A stretch of DNA of 64,000 nucleotides from Adenophora triphylla var. japonica (Eukaryota; Streptophyta; Magnoliopsida; Asterales; Campanulaceae), in contig JAFEMH010000936.1 in assembly GCA_022495995.1 (NCBI GenBank), positions 480,501 through 544,500 of the forward strand, read 5' to 3'. Shown one piece after another: positions 47,201 through 57,241 of the stretch. The first letter of the stretch is position 1. Every line of letters starts with the position of its first letter. The notes below the pieces were generated by a model. It was given only the letters and a program-made list of their open reading frames with translations. It had not been told where the DNA came from and searched no databases. The translations under genes were made by a program, and so were the position numbers.

Positions 47201-47917
47201 TCAATTTTTTTAAAATAAAATAAATATAATGTTTATTGTATCGAACTAAAATAAATTCAATAACCACATTACCCCTTTCAACTCATTATCCTATATCCTA
47301 TCACTTTTATTTTATATTTTTTATTTTTATAATTAGTAAAATTATTATTATTATCATTATCATTTATAATTAAAAAAACTTGACACTTAATTAATTTTGA
47401 CTAAAAATATATTGAAAAATTAAAAAGGAAAATTAACAAAGAATAATTAAGAAATTTATATTAAAAAAAAGAGTTTTTTTTTCTGTGTCCAAATCAAATA
47501 AAAATAGTCTCTAATTAAAGAGGAAAAAAAATTATAAATTTTGGTGTAAATTTTTTTTTAAAAAAAAAAATTTATTATAAAATAATTTAGGTAAAAGAAA
47601 TGGGTGAAAAATAAAAATCCGAAATTCAAACAGCCAATAGGAACACACCACTTGTCCAAACCAAAAAAAAAAACTGCCTTCACGCGCGTGTGTTTGCACG
47701 TGTTATGTGCGCTCCCCAGAAATGACCAAAATACCCTTTCTCTAAATGGCGGCACGTGGCGAAATGTATAAAAGAAAAAGAAAAAAAAATTATGGGCCAA
47801 TCGCAGCGCGCCACTTGTCTTTTCAGCCCAATTTTTTTCCATTTTGCCACCACGTGAAGTTACTAAAATACCCTTCAATGGCAAAAAAATTACCACAATC
47901 TTATTATTATATATAGA
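44291..47917 (-). mobile_element. Non-autonomous Helitron with internal tandem duplication
   Basis: On the minus strand: 5' A|TCTATATATAATAATAAGAT (TC at 47917) and 3' hairpin CCGTGCATCGCACGG, GGTCAAA, CTAG|T (CTAG at 44291-44294). A second complete 3' end lies just inside (hairpin then ATGTAACA and CTAG at 44453-44456). The interior is a two-copy tandem array of about 1.6 kb (about 44695-46307 and 46308-47660). No Rep/helicase is encoded. The 5' end shares AATTTTTTTGCCATTGA with the Helitron at 56164-59341. Confidence 0.8.
44807..45105. repeat. (AATTTTT)n heptamer array
   Basis: Some 35 copies of a 7-base unit, becoming irregular after 45040. The equivalent place in the second tandem unit (46418-46470) has only about seven copies. 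Confidence 0.95.
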
Positions 47918-48119
47918 TAGATGTACAGTATCAATTTTATATTCCTTTCACTTAATAATAAGCATCAAATAAATATCATATTTGCATAAAAACACATTCT
48001 GCAAACTTAAAAAAAAAAAAAAAAAACCCTTCAAAATGCACTAAAAATGTGTTATAGCCTTATAAGAGTACATGAACGAATGATTGACATGATTTAAATT
48101 TCTAAAAAGTAAAACTTAA

Positions 48120-48661
48120 CAAAATACCATCATCACAACCATTACCATCACCAACACCATTAGTACCACTATTACCGCCACTCACTACTACCATCAACAC
48201 CACATTCATCATCACTTTTACCATCACAATCACAACCACTAACTACTACTACCACCAACACCACCATCACTTTATTGTCAGTACTACCGTTACTTACCAC
48301 AATCATCACTTCAACTAATTTTATTTGGGTTTTGCTATTAGTAGCGGTATTGATGTTGGTGACAGTGGCGGTGGAGGTTAAGTGGCGAAAAGAGTGGTAA
48401 TGGCGGCGATGATATTGATAGATGGTAGTGTTGAGTAGTGAGTAGTGATAGTGGTAGTATTGAGTGGCGGTGATGGTAGTGGGAACGGTAATGGTCGTAG
48501 TAAAGTAGTGGTGAAGTGGGTGTTGGTGGTGGTGGTAAGTGGCGGCGATAGTGTTGAAGTGGTGGCAATGGCGGTGATGATGGTGGTAAGTAGAGGTGTT
48601 GGTGGTAGTGATAGTGGTAAGTAAAGGTGTTGGTGGTAGTGGTAGTGGTAGGGGTAGGGGT
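48120..48661. repeat. ACC/ACT-rich then GGT/AGT-rich simple sequence
   Basis: From 48120 to about 48310 the plus strand is built of ATC/ACC/ACT triplets. From about 48340 to 48661 it is built of GGT/AGT/GGC triplets, so the second half is roughly complementary in style to the first. The tract resumes on the far side of the copia element at 55421-55450. The His/Thr/Pro-rich ORF on the minus strand is a by-product. Confidence 0.8.
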
Positions 48662-49296
48662 TGTTGTATATGACTCGATTGTGGGTAAAGAATCAGTAGG
48701 TTAGGCACACCAAAAGATGTTATCTTTAAGGTATTTAATTTGTCCCACTATGGTGTAATGGTCTCAACGAATTTCACCTCCAGGAAACAAAACCTACGCA
48801 CTCTTATTCAAAGTTACACTCATTTGAATAACTATGGAACAATAATCGAAGCTTTTGATTGTTTGACTCGAAAAATAGGATTGATAAGAAGAAAGACTCG
48901 GAAAGTAAATTTAACTCAGTAATTTCTATATACTCTATTCCGGAGGAGGCAACTCTATTTATAGAGTTTGTGTTGTGGTCTTGAAAAGACACAACTTTTC
49001 CGAACTGGTGCTTCAGCTGCACGGCCGAGTCAACAAAGTTGCACGGCCGCTCCATGCTTTGCACGGGCGTGTCACCAAAATTGGCACGGCCGCTCCATAC
49101 TTGCACGGGCGTGCTCTATGCCTTGCACGACCGATCCGGGCGTGCCCCTTCGAACAGTCATACTCTTTTGTAAATGACCATTCAAAGAGTCACAACCCTA
49201 AACGTTTAAACTTATTTACTTCCTCCCTCCTAATACCTGAGTCGATATTAAGAAAGATTAATTAATATTTAAATTAATTAATTTATTTCTTTCTTT

Positions 49297-49345
<49 letters not shown>

Positions 49346-49876
49346 ATATTACAAATCACACCATTGTTTTGAACAGTGGTGTGAATAGTTTCATCCGCGA
49401 AAATGACCATTTTGCCCTCATTATTCACTCCCTTTTCCATTTCGCCCTTAAAAAAAAATTTAATTAAAAAAAAAATTTAATTAATTTTTTTTTTTAAAAA
49501 AATAGTTTTAAAAAAATGTGGCCTTGGACACGGGCATATTTAAAAAAAAAAATTAAATTAAAAAAAATCTTTAAAAAAAAAAAAACAAAACAAAAAACGT
49601 GGCCTTGGACACGGGCTTAGGCTAGTATATATATAACTTTAAGCCATACTTGAAATTTTCCCATAATAGAGGGAAGCTCAAGCAAGTTTTTAGGAACTCT
49701 TCAAACTTAGCTATTATATAACAAGTTTAGCTCCACAAGTTTTATTAGTAATTTCATGTGGGATAAAGAAGACACAAGAAAACAAGAAATGAAGAACAAG
49801 ACTTTATACCATGAATGAAAGGTTACTTTACAAACTCAATACCAATTATTATATGTGAATACTACTACATATAACA
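48662..49876 (-). repeat. Copia 3' LTR with inserted mini-Helitron
   Basis: 1215 bp, of which 283 bp is the insertion at 49343-49625. It contains a (TA)n tract at 49299-49342. Confidence 0.85.
49343..49625 (+). mobile_element. 283-bp mini-Helitron
   Basis: Starts A|TCTATATTACAAATCAC inside the (TA)n tract and ends CGTGGCCTTGGACACG (short CGTG/CACG stem), GGCTTAGG, CTAG|T. The host site is A/T. The right LTR at 55119-55165 has an uninterrupted (TA)n here, though it also lacks about 100 flanking bases. No coding capacity. Confidence 0.65.
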
Positions 49877-50441
49877 ATCCCCCACTTATTTACATATAAT
49901 GACACTAAACAATTTCAGCTTCTTTACATAACGAATACCCATTAAGTGGACGAGCCTTAAACTTTATGGTTGAATGTGAAACCTTTAGGGAGACATATCC
50001 TCGTCATGTATGATTTCATGTTCCTTTTGATCTTGGCAGCACCTTGTAGTTGGGCCTTGTGCTTAATCCTGGTGTTCACAAGTACTCTAGGAATTTTACC
50101 GGAGTAATCCATAAGAAGCGGCCTCTCACTTCTTTACTTGTATAGGTAGACTTATCGAGAATGTCCACAACGCATTCTACGAAAGCTATAAGTCTATTAA
50201 GGATTTTGAATCCATCCTAGTCTTTTTGTGGTAATGAAAGTGCATAGGTCAGATATGAAACTTTCAAATAGTGATACCCCCACTATTTTTAAGTTATGCA
50301 CTCGAAATGTATCAAAGTTTCCATTTCACCAATGTCTAATATTGAATTGCCTTTTAACTTTAAACATAAGGTGACAAATCTATGACTTGTACCTTAAGAT
50401 AAAGTTGGTTTCAATTAAGACATTGTTTAGACCGGTAATAG
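49877..50441 (-). other. Copia 3' untranslated region
   Basis: Between the end of RNase H and the left LTR. Non-coding, with the polypurine tract at its edge. Confidence 0.5.
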
Positions 50442-51916
50442 TCACATATCTCTCATGACCTTTGTAATTTTATCCCCTGATAAAGATTTTATTAATTGAT
50501 CAGCTAACATCTGATTTGTAGGAAGATACTCAAGTGCTATCTTTCCCTTTTTAACCATATCTCTAATATGATTATATCTCATAGCAATGTGTTTGCTATG
50601 ATTTGATATTCTCTCATTCTTTGTATTAAATATGGCAGCTTGATTATCACAATACAAAGTTGTGGCTCCTTTCTTAGAATCAATAAATGGTATGGTTCTT
50701 AGAAATCTTCTAAACCATATTAAATCTTTACTAGCCATTGACATGACTATGTACTCAGATTCCATAGAAGACAAAGCAACACATGTTTGTCTTTTTGAAG
50801 ACCAAGTAACTATGGCTCCTCCAATAGTAAATAACCATCCACTCGTTGATTTGGAGCTGGTTACATCTGATGCCCAATTTGCATCACTATAACATTCAAG
50901 TATAGGTGAATTACACTTGTAATGTAAGCCATAGTTTATTGTAAATTTTAAGTACCTTAATACTCTTTTTAGTTCCGTCCAATGTTCTTCACTTGGATTA
51001 CTTGTAAATCTACTAAGTATGCCAATTGCACATGCAAGATCAGGTCTTGTATGATTAGCCACATACATTATGCTACCAATTATCTTGGCATATTCTCCTT
51101 AATTTACGGCCTCGCCTTTATTTGGAACTAACTTCATATGAGGGTCAATAGGACTTTTACTTATTTTGCAATCAAAATAATTAAACTTCTTTAATATTTC
51201 CTCAATGTAATGTGATTGAGTTAATATGTAAGTTTTGTCCTTTTTGATCACCTTATCCCCCAAAATGACATCTACTGGACCTAAGTCCTTCATGTCAAAC
51301 ACTTGCTTTAAATAGTTCTTTGTTTCATTAATACAATTAATATCAGAACCAAATATTAGCAAGTCATCAACATATAAAGTTATAACAACTTTATAATTAA
51401 GAGTAACTTTAGTAAAAACACAACTTTCTACTTTACTACTCTTAAAATCAAACTTTCAAATTTCTTGCTTAAACTTTTTGTACCATTGAATTGGTGCTTG
51501 TTTAAGTCCATATAGAGATTTCTTTAATTTACATACTTTATGTTCTTCTCCTTTAGAGACATAACCCTCAGGTTGTTGTATGTAAATCTCTTCATCTAAA
51601 TCTCCATTTAAGAATGTTGTTTTAACATCCATTTGATGAACCTCTAGTCCATAGACGGATGCTATAACAAACATAGTTCTAATTGATGTAAACTTAGTGA
51701 CCGGTGAAAATGTTTCAAAATAGTCAATTTCTTCTTTTTAACTATAACCTTTGGCTACTAATCTTGCCTTGTACTTATCAATAGTACCATCAGTTTTGAG
51801 TTTCTTTTTCAAAACTCATTTGCAGCCAATAGATTTAGTATTAGGAGGAGGATTGACTAGAGTCCATGTTTCATTATCAAGTATAGATTTGATTTTATCA
51901 TCCATGGCTCTTTTCC
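50442..51916 (-). pseudogene. Copia reverse transcriptase and RNase H
   Basis: RT makes cDNA; RNase H removes the RNA template. Reading down the minus strand: DVKTTFLNGDLDEEIYIQQP and LKKSLYGLKQAPIQWYKKF (51460-51640), catalytic YVDDLLIFG (about 51355-51385), FDMKDLGPVDVILG, then MYVANHTRPDLACAIGILSR and the RNase H block YSDANWASD, ALSSMESEY, LYCDNQAA. It ends GDKITKVMRDM at 50442. Stops interrupt at about 51738 (TAA), 51456 (TGA) and 51099 (TAA). All catalytic motifs are otherwise present, so inactivation is by nonsense changes, not loss of domains. Confidence 0.9.
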
Positions 51917-52957
51917 AAAGTCTGAATCAGACATAGACATAGCTTCTTGAAAAGTTTTAGGATCCTCTTCTAACATATATATAAACATGTCAGGACCAAG
52001 GTTCTTTTCAATTCTTTGTCTTTTGCTTCTCCTTAACTCAACTATTTCATCATTTTCATTGTTGTCTAAATTTTCATCATTAGCAATGGCATCACCATTA
52101 TCATATGAACTTGATGCATTTTCTACTTCAAGTTCTTTTGACAATTCATGATTTATATCTACCTTGTCTACACTTTTTATGTTCAAATGTTCATAAAAAA
52201 TAGCACGCGTAGCTTTAAACACACGATTGTCATTAATTCTCATAAATCTATATGCTTTGCTTATTGAAGAAAAACCAATAAATATAGATCTCACAGCTTT
52301 GCTCCCAAGTTTATTTCTTTTCAAAGTTGCATCTAAAACATATGCAACACAACCCCATACCTTTAAATGTGAAATATTAGGCTTACGCCCATTAACTAAT
52401 TCGTATGGAGTTTTCATATGTTTATTCACAATTCTGTTACAAATGTAAACAGAACTTAATAGTGCCTCTCCCCAATAGCTCATTGGTAATTTTGAATTTA
52501 TAATCATGGCACTAACCATCTCCATTAAGGATCGATTTTTCCTCTCGGCTACTCCATTTTGTGGTGGAGTATTAGTTGCTGAAGATTCCCTAACAATTCC
52601 ATTTTGTTGACAAAATGAAATCATCTCGTTTGGGAAATATTCACCACCTCTATCCGATCTTAATCGTTTTATCCTTAGATTGGTTTGATTTTCAACTTCG
52701 GCTTTGAAAATTTTAAACTTGTCAAAAGCTTCATCTTTTGTTCTAAGTAAATACACATATGCAAACTTAGAAAAATCATCAATGAACGTAATAAAATAAC
52801 ATTTTCCACCTCTCGTCAAAATATCTTTGTTGTCACAAATATCGGTATGAATTAACTCAAGTAACCTAGTTGATCTTACTACACTTTTAAAAGATGTTTT
52901 AGTCAACTTAGATTGAGCGCAACATTCACAATTATTCATAGAATAAATAGTCGAAGA
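51857..52957 (-). pseudogene. Copia integrase
   Basis: The open block contains CECCAQSKLTKTSF, the Cys end of the HHCC zinc finger. It continues LLELIHTDICDNKDI (first catalytic Asp), LRSDRGGEYFPNEM (second Asp), and PPQNGVAERKNRSLMEMVSA (catalytic Glu), followed by PYELVNGRKPNISHLKVWGC. The frame carries on in phase from the preceding block across a TAA at 52958. It is lost by a frameshift near 51915 before the RT. Confidence 0.9.
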
Positions 52958-53641
52958 TTAAGGAATATACTCATATTTAATCATATGACTCATTGCATTC
53001 ATACCAATATGTCCTAATCTAGAATGCCAAAAATCATGATTTTCAACATTAAAATTAGAATCAACAAAGTAAGAAGAACTGATAATTTTATTATCAATGC
53101 TCAATAAATACATTTGGTCTTTAATGTAGCCCTTTTCAACAAACGTCCCATTTTTAGTGATATTCACTTGTTGGGCGCGAAAGGTTACTTTAAAGCCATT
53201 TTCGTCCAATTTAGGAACGGGTACAAGATTCTTTCTCATAGAGGGAATATGGTACACATTTTTCAAAGTAAGAGTCTTTCCCGAAGTAAGGGGGAGAATA
53301 ATGGTCCCTATGCCCAAGACCTCGCTTGTAGAAGCATTTCCCATATAAACAGCTTTCGGCTCTTTTACTTCTTCATATGTTTTGAACAAGCTTCGATTTG
53401 GAGTTACATGACATGTAGCCCCTGAATCAATCCACCAATCTGAGTCGACATTGTTGACTAGACAGATTTCGAAAATCACGCTAATGAAGTTGCTCTCAAC
53501 TACATTTGCTTGTTCATCTTTCTGTTGCCCTTTGCGGTAATAGCAGTTCTTAGCCAAATGGTTTGTTTTTCCACAAACATAACAAGAACTCTTCTGCTTT
53601 TTCTTAGCTTTATCCTTTCCATCATTTTTAAAGTTGTTTTT
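52958..53641 (-). pseudogene. Copia gag zinc knuckle and protease
   Basis: The CCHC knuckle CYVCGKTNHLAKNC at about 53540-53585 is followed by the aspartic protease active site WWIDSGATCHVTPN at about 53395-53440. The pre-integrase FWHSRLGHIGMNAM follows near 53000-53035. It is in the same frame as gag (53642-54361) with one TGA between them, and in the same frame as integrase with one TAA between them. Confidence 0.9.
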
Positions 53642-54361
53642 TCATTTGAACTTTCCTTGGTTTTCCTTGGAAGTTCCGGCAATATTTTTATTTTCCACAT
53701 AGTTTACACTATCAATCTTCTCAGAAATTGAGCCATCACGTTTGAGACTTTCAGTCTCAATTTGAATGCCTTGAAGAAGTTCATCTAAGGTGATGAACTT
53801 CTTCTTATGCTTCAATTTCTTTTGGTAATCTTTCCAAGAAGGTGGAAGTTTACCAATGATGGTTGAAACTTGGAATGTCTCTGAAATGGGTTCACCCGCA
53901 TCGGCACATTCGATGGCTATGTCATTGAGTTCATTAACTTGATCAATGACAGGCCTCGAGTCTACCATCTTGTATTCAACAAATTTATTAACCAAAAAAG
54001 ATTTATTACCAGCATCTTCATTGACGTACCTTCGTTTGATTGCAAACCAAACTTCAGCGGCGGTTTTGTGTATTTGGAACACGTTGAACAACGTGTTGTT
54101 CAATGCTTGCAGAATGGTGAATCGGCAAATGAAGTCATCCGATTTCCATTTCTTCACTTTTTCAGCAGCCTCGGTTTTCTGTGCCTCGGTTGCTTTATCA
54201 TTTTCATTCTCCTTTGGACAAGGATCACATAGCACATAGAATACCTTTGCAATGGTGAGAAGGTATTCCATCTTCAAGCTCCAACGCTTGTAGTTCAGCC
54301 CATTTAGCCTCTCTAACTTATCTGCTTCGGGTAATTGTCCCTTCATCAAAACTGACTCCAT
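53642..54361 (-). CDS. Copia gag (capsid part)
   Basis: 239 codons starting at ATG 54361 (MESVLMKGQLPEADKLERLN). The UBN2/retrotran_gag-like region includes LNGLNYKRWSLKMEYLL and FAIKRRYVNEDAGNKSFLV, then IIGKLPPSWKDYQKKL. It forms the particle coat. The natural gag-pol frame continues past the TGA at 53642. The hAT MITE 54368-54563 sits a few bases upstream of the ATG. Confidence 0.85.
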   Translation of the reverse strand: MESVLMKGQLPEADKLERLNGLNYKRWSLKMEYLLTIAKVFYVLCDPCPKENENDKATEAQKTEAAEKVKKWKSDDFICRFTILQALNNTLFNVFQIHKTAAEVWFAIKRRYVNEDAGNKSFLVNKFVEYKMVDSRPVIDQVNELNDIAIECADAGEPISETFQVSTIIGKLPPSWKDYQKKLKHKKKFITLDELLQGIQIETESLKRDGSISEKIDSVNYVENKNIAGTSKENQGKFK

Positions 54362-54367
54362 CTATAC

Positions 54368-54563
54368 CAAGGTTCTAAAAAGCGCTAGGCGGATGCTAGG
54401 CGGTGGAGCCGGGCCTAGCGCCTAGGCGGGGACTAGTCGGGAATTAATCGGGATTAGTCGGGATTAGTTGGGACCTAGGCGAAGCTTAGAACTAGGCGTT
54501 GGAGAGGGGCCTAGCGCCTAGGCGGGGCCTAGGCGCCCTTAGGCGGGGTCTTTTAGAATAGAG
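54368..54563. mobile_element. hAT-like MITE, CTAGGCG-rich
   Basis: 196 bp flanked by a perfect 8-bp duplication ATCTATAC (54360-54367, 54564-54571). The ends share TTCTAAAA in inverted orientation (CAAGGTTCTAAAA and TTTTAGAATAGAG), an imperfect terminal repeat. The inside is made of CGCCTAGGCG and GGGATTAGTC motifs. It sits between the primer-site side and the gag ATG of the copia element. Confidence 0.8.
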
Positions 54564-54592
54564 ATCTATACGAAACTTAAATACCTTAAAAC

Positions 54593-55119
54593 TGTTGTAT
54601 ATGACTCGATTGTGGGTAAGGAATCAGTAGGTTAGGCACACCAAAAGATATTATCTTTAATGTATTTAATTCGTCCCACTATGGTGTAATGGTCTCAACG
54701 AATTTCACCTCCAAGATACAAAACCTACGCACTCTTATTCAAAGTTACACTCATTTGAATAACTATGGAACAATAATCGAAGCTTTTGATTATTTGACTC
54801 GAAAGATAGGATTGATAAGAAGAAAGACTCGGGAAGTAAATTTAACTCAGTAATTTCTATATACTCTATTCCGGAGGAGGCAACTCTATAGAGTTTGTGT
54901 TGTGGTCTTGAAAAGACACAACTTTTTCGAACTGGAGGCTCAGCTGCACGGCCGAGTCAACAAAGTTGCACGGCCGCTCCATGCTTTGCACGAGCGTGTC
55001 ACCAAAATTGGCACGGCCGCTCCATACTTGCACGGGCGTGCTCTATGCTTTACACGGCCGATCCGGGCGTGCCCCTCCGAACAGTCATACTCTTTTGTAA
55101 ATGACCATTCAAAGAGTCA

Positions 55120-55164
<45 letters not shown>

Positions 55165-55420
55165 CTCAAAACTTTAAGCCATACTTGAAATTTTCCCATA
55201 ATAGAGGGAAGCTCAAGCAAGCTTTTAGAAACTCTTCAAACTTAGCTATTATATAACAAGTTTAGCTCCACAAATTTTATTAGTAATTTCATGTGGGATA
55301 AAGAAGACACAAGAAAATAAGAAATGAAGAACAAGACTTTATACCATAAATGAAAAGTTACTTTACAAACTCAATATGGGAGATATCAATTATTATATGT
55401 GAATACTACTATATATAACG
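54593..55420 (-). repeat. Copia 5' LTR
   Basis: About 828 bp. It matches the left LTR except that it lacks the mini-Helitron and about 100 neighbouring bases, and has its own (TA)n at 55122-55161. Confidence 0.85.
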
Positions 55421-55619
55421 GGGGCAGTGGTGAGTAGTGGTGAATGTGGTTTTTTAAAATATAAACACTTTGTTTATTAATTATGAAAATATCCCATGTA
55501 CTAAGAGATTCATACAAAATTTCACCATAATCCTCATCAACAATTTCTCATGTGCACTTTTTTCGATGTGTTCCATCCTATCCTAGTTTTCACCTAGGTT
55601 GCTGTTGCTTAGTCAATTA

Positions 55620-55879
55620 CTCCCTCCATCCCTAAATATTTGTCTCATTTGATTTTTCAAATATTTTAATTTAATAATTTTGAAACTTTAATTTTGATTA
55701 TTTTTACAAACGCTTTGAAAATTATTGATAATATACACCGCCGTTATGTAATACTCCGTCCCTAAATGTTACAAGTTTTGAAAATTTAGTAATTTTGAAG
55801 CTTTAATTTTGGAAATGAGACTAACTTTTTGGGACAAAGGAAAAGGAGAAATGTGACAAACATTTAGGGACGGAGGGAG
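55620..55879. mobile_element. Stowaway-type MITE
   Basis: 260 bp between TA dinucleotides, ends CTCCCTCCATCCCTAAATAT and its complement (ATTTAGGGACGGAGGGAG). A partial second copy of the end motif lies at 55754. No ORF. Confidence 0.85.
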
Positions 55880-56163
55880 TATTTCATTAAGTTTTGTACA
55901 GAAAATTAACGGTGGACAAATATCTCCTCAATTTTTTTTTTAATTTAAGAGAAAAGATGTTAATTATTAAATTTAAGGGTAAATCTATATCTTAAATCTA
56001 AGTACATGAGTGAGTGTAAATCTATATTGTCCTGTAGAAATGTAATGTTTTTGGGTCTTAGATGAAGTTTTGTTATAGGACATTTTCGCTTAGAACAACT
56101 TCATCATCATAGTCGTTGTCATCATCATTATTATTAGAAAAGTCCTTATTATTATTATAATTA
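55880..56163. other. AT-rich intergenic
   Basis: Short spacer with a degenerate (CAT)n/(ATT)n near 56100-56160. No gene. Confidence 0.4.
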
Positions 56164-57197
56164 CTAGATTGACTCCCGTGCGATGCACGGGGCATTATTG
56201 TATTTCAAAAGACAAAAATTAAACTAAAATGAAAAAAAAAATCAATTTGTTTATACATTATGAAATAATTCCTTAAAGACATTGTCAATACATAAAAATT
56301 AGAAAAAAAATAAAATAGGAATAAAACAAAAATCATAAGGAATATGCATTTTTCCATATACAATTCTGTAATATTTTATCATTTTAAAAAGTAAATAAAA
56401 CACACGAATTACATACGAAATAAGTTATTGAAATTAGTAAAAAAATGTAAAGATTGGAAATCTAGTTAAAAAAGGTGAATTTTTTTTTTTTTTGATAAAG
56501 AGAATTTTTTAAATAAAAACAAAAGATTTGTTCATACCAAAAGGATAGTACAGTTATCTAATAAAAATTAATATCATTATTTTTCAAATGAAAACTTTCC
56601 ATTAAGTCATGATCGTACATCTAAAAAATTATGTCATATTTATTTACATTAACTCATTATGAACATAATTATGATATTTATTTTCAATGTAACTTATTTC
56701 ATTTTTAGGAGAAAAATAAAAATCATAAAAATACTAACAATTTCGTTAAATGAAAAGAAATTCCCCAAACCCCCCACTTCCTAATCAAACCCAACCCACT
56801 TCTTTCTCTCTCTCTTTTAAAATACAAATTTATACTATCTTTATTTCTTATAATATTGACATACACTTCAATCAAAATTTTACAAATGAGGGTCATATTT
56901 CCCGATATTCTTCTTTATAAATACACAATATTTTGAGACAAATAGAAAAATCGACAAATTTATTAATACTTTATTTACTATGCGTTAAAGATTTTTTTTT
57001 TAAATTAAATAAATTGTTTGATATATCGAACTAAAGTAAATACAATAACCATATTACCCCATCTCACTTTTTAAATAGAAATCAAAACCCACTTTCATTA
57101 CAAAAATCCAAATTCAACACCATTCCAACTCATCATCCTATACCCCATCACTTTTATTTTATTTTATTTTATATGCTTTATTTTTATGATCAGTAAA

Positions 57198-57241
<44 letters not shown>

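Larger units (their letters stand above)
48662..55420 (-). mobile_element. Ty1/copia retrotransposon, complete but inactivated
   Basis: LTRs begin TGTTGTATATGACTCG at 48662 and 54593 and end ...ATATAACA. The left one is at 49876; the right one is degenerate at 55420. A purine-rich tract (rc 49877-49889) lies next to the left LTR, so the element reads on the minus strand. Flanks are GGGGT (48657-48661) and GGGGG after the right end, a possible 5-bp target duplication with one change. The order gag, protease, integrase, RT, RNase H is that of copia. Confidence 0.9.

Noticed and set aside
48172..48708. 178-codon His/Thr/Pro-rich ORF on the minus strand
   Set aside because: It is the translation of triplet simple sequence on both sides of the strand switch, with no domain or leader.
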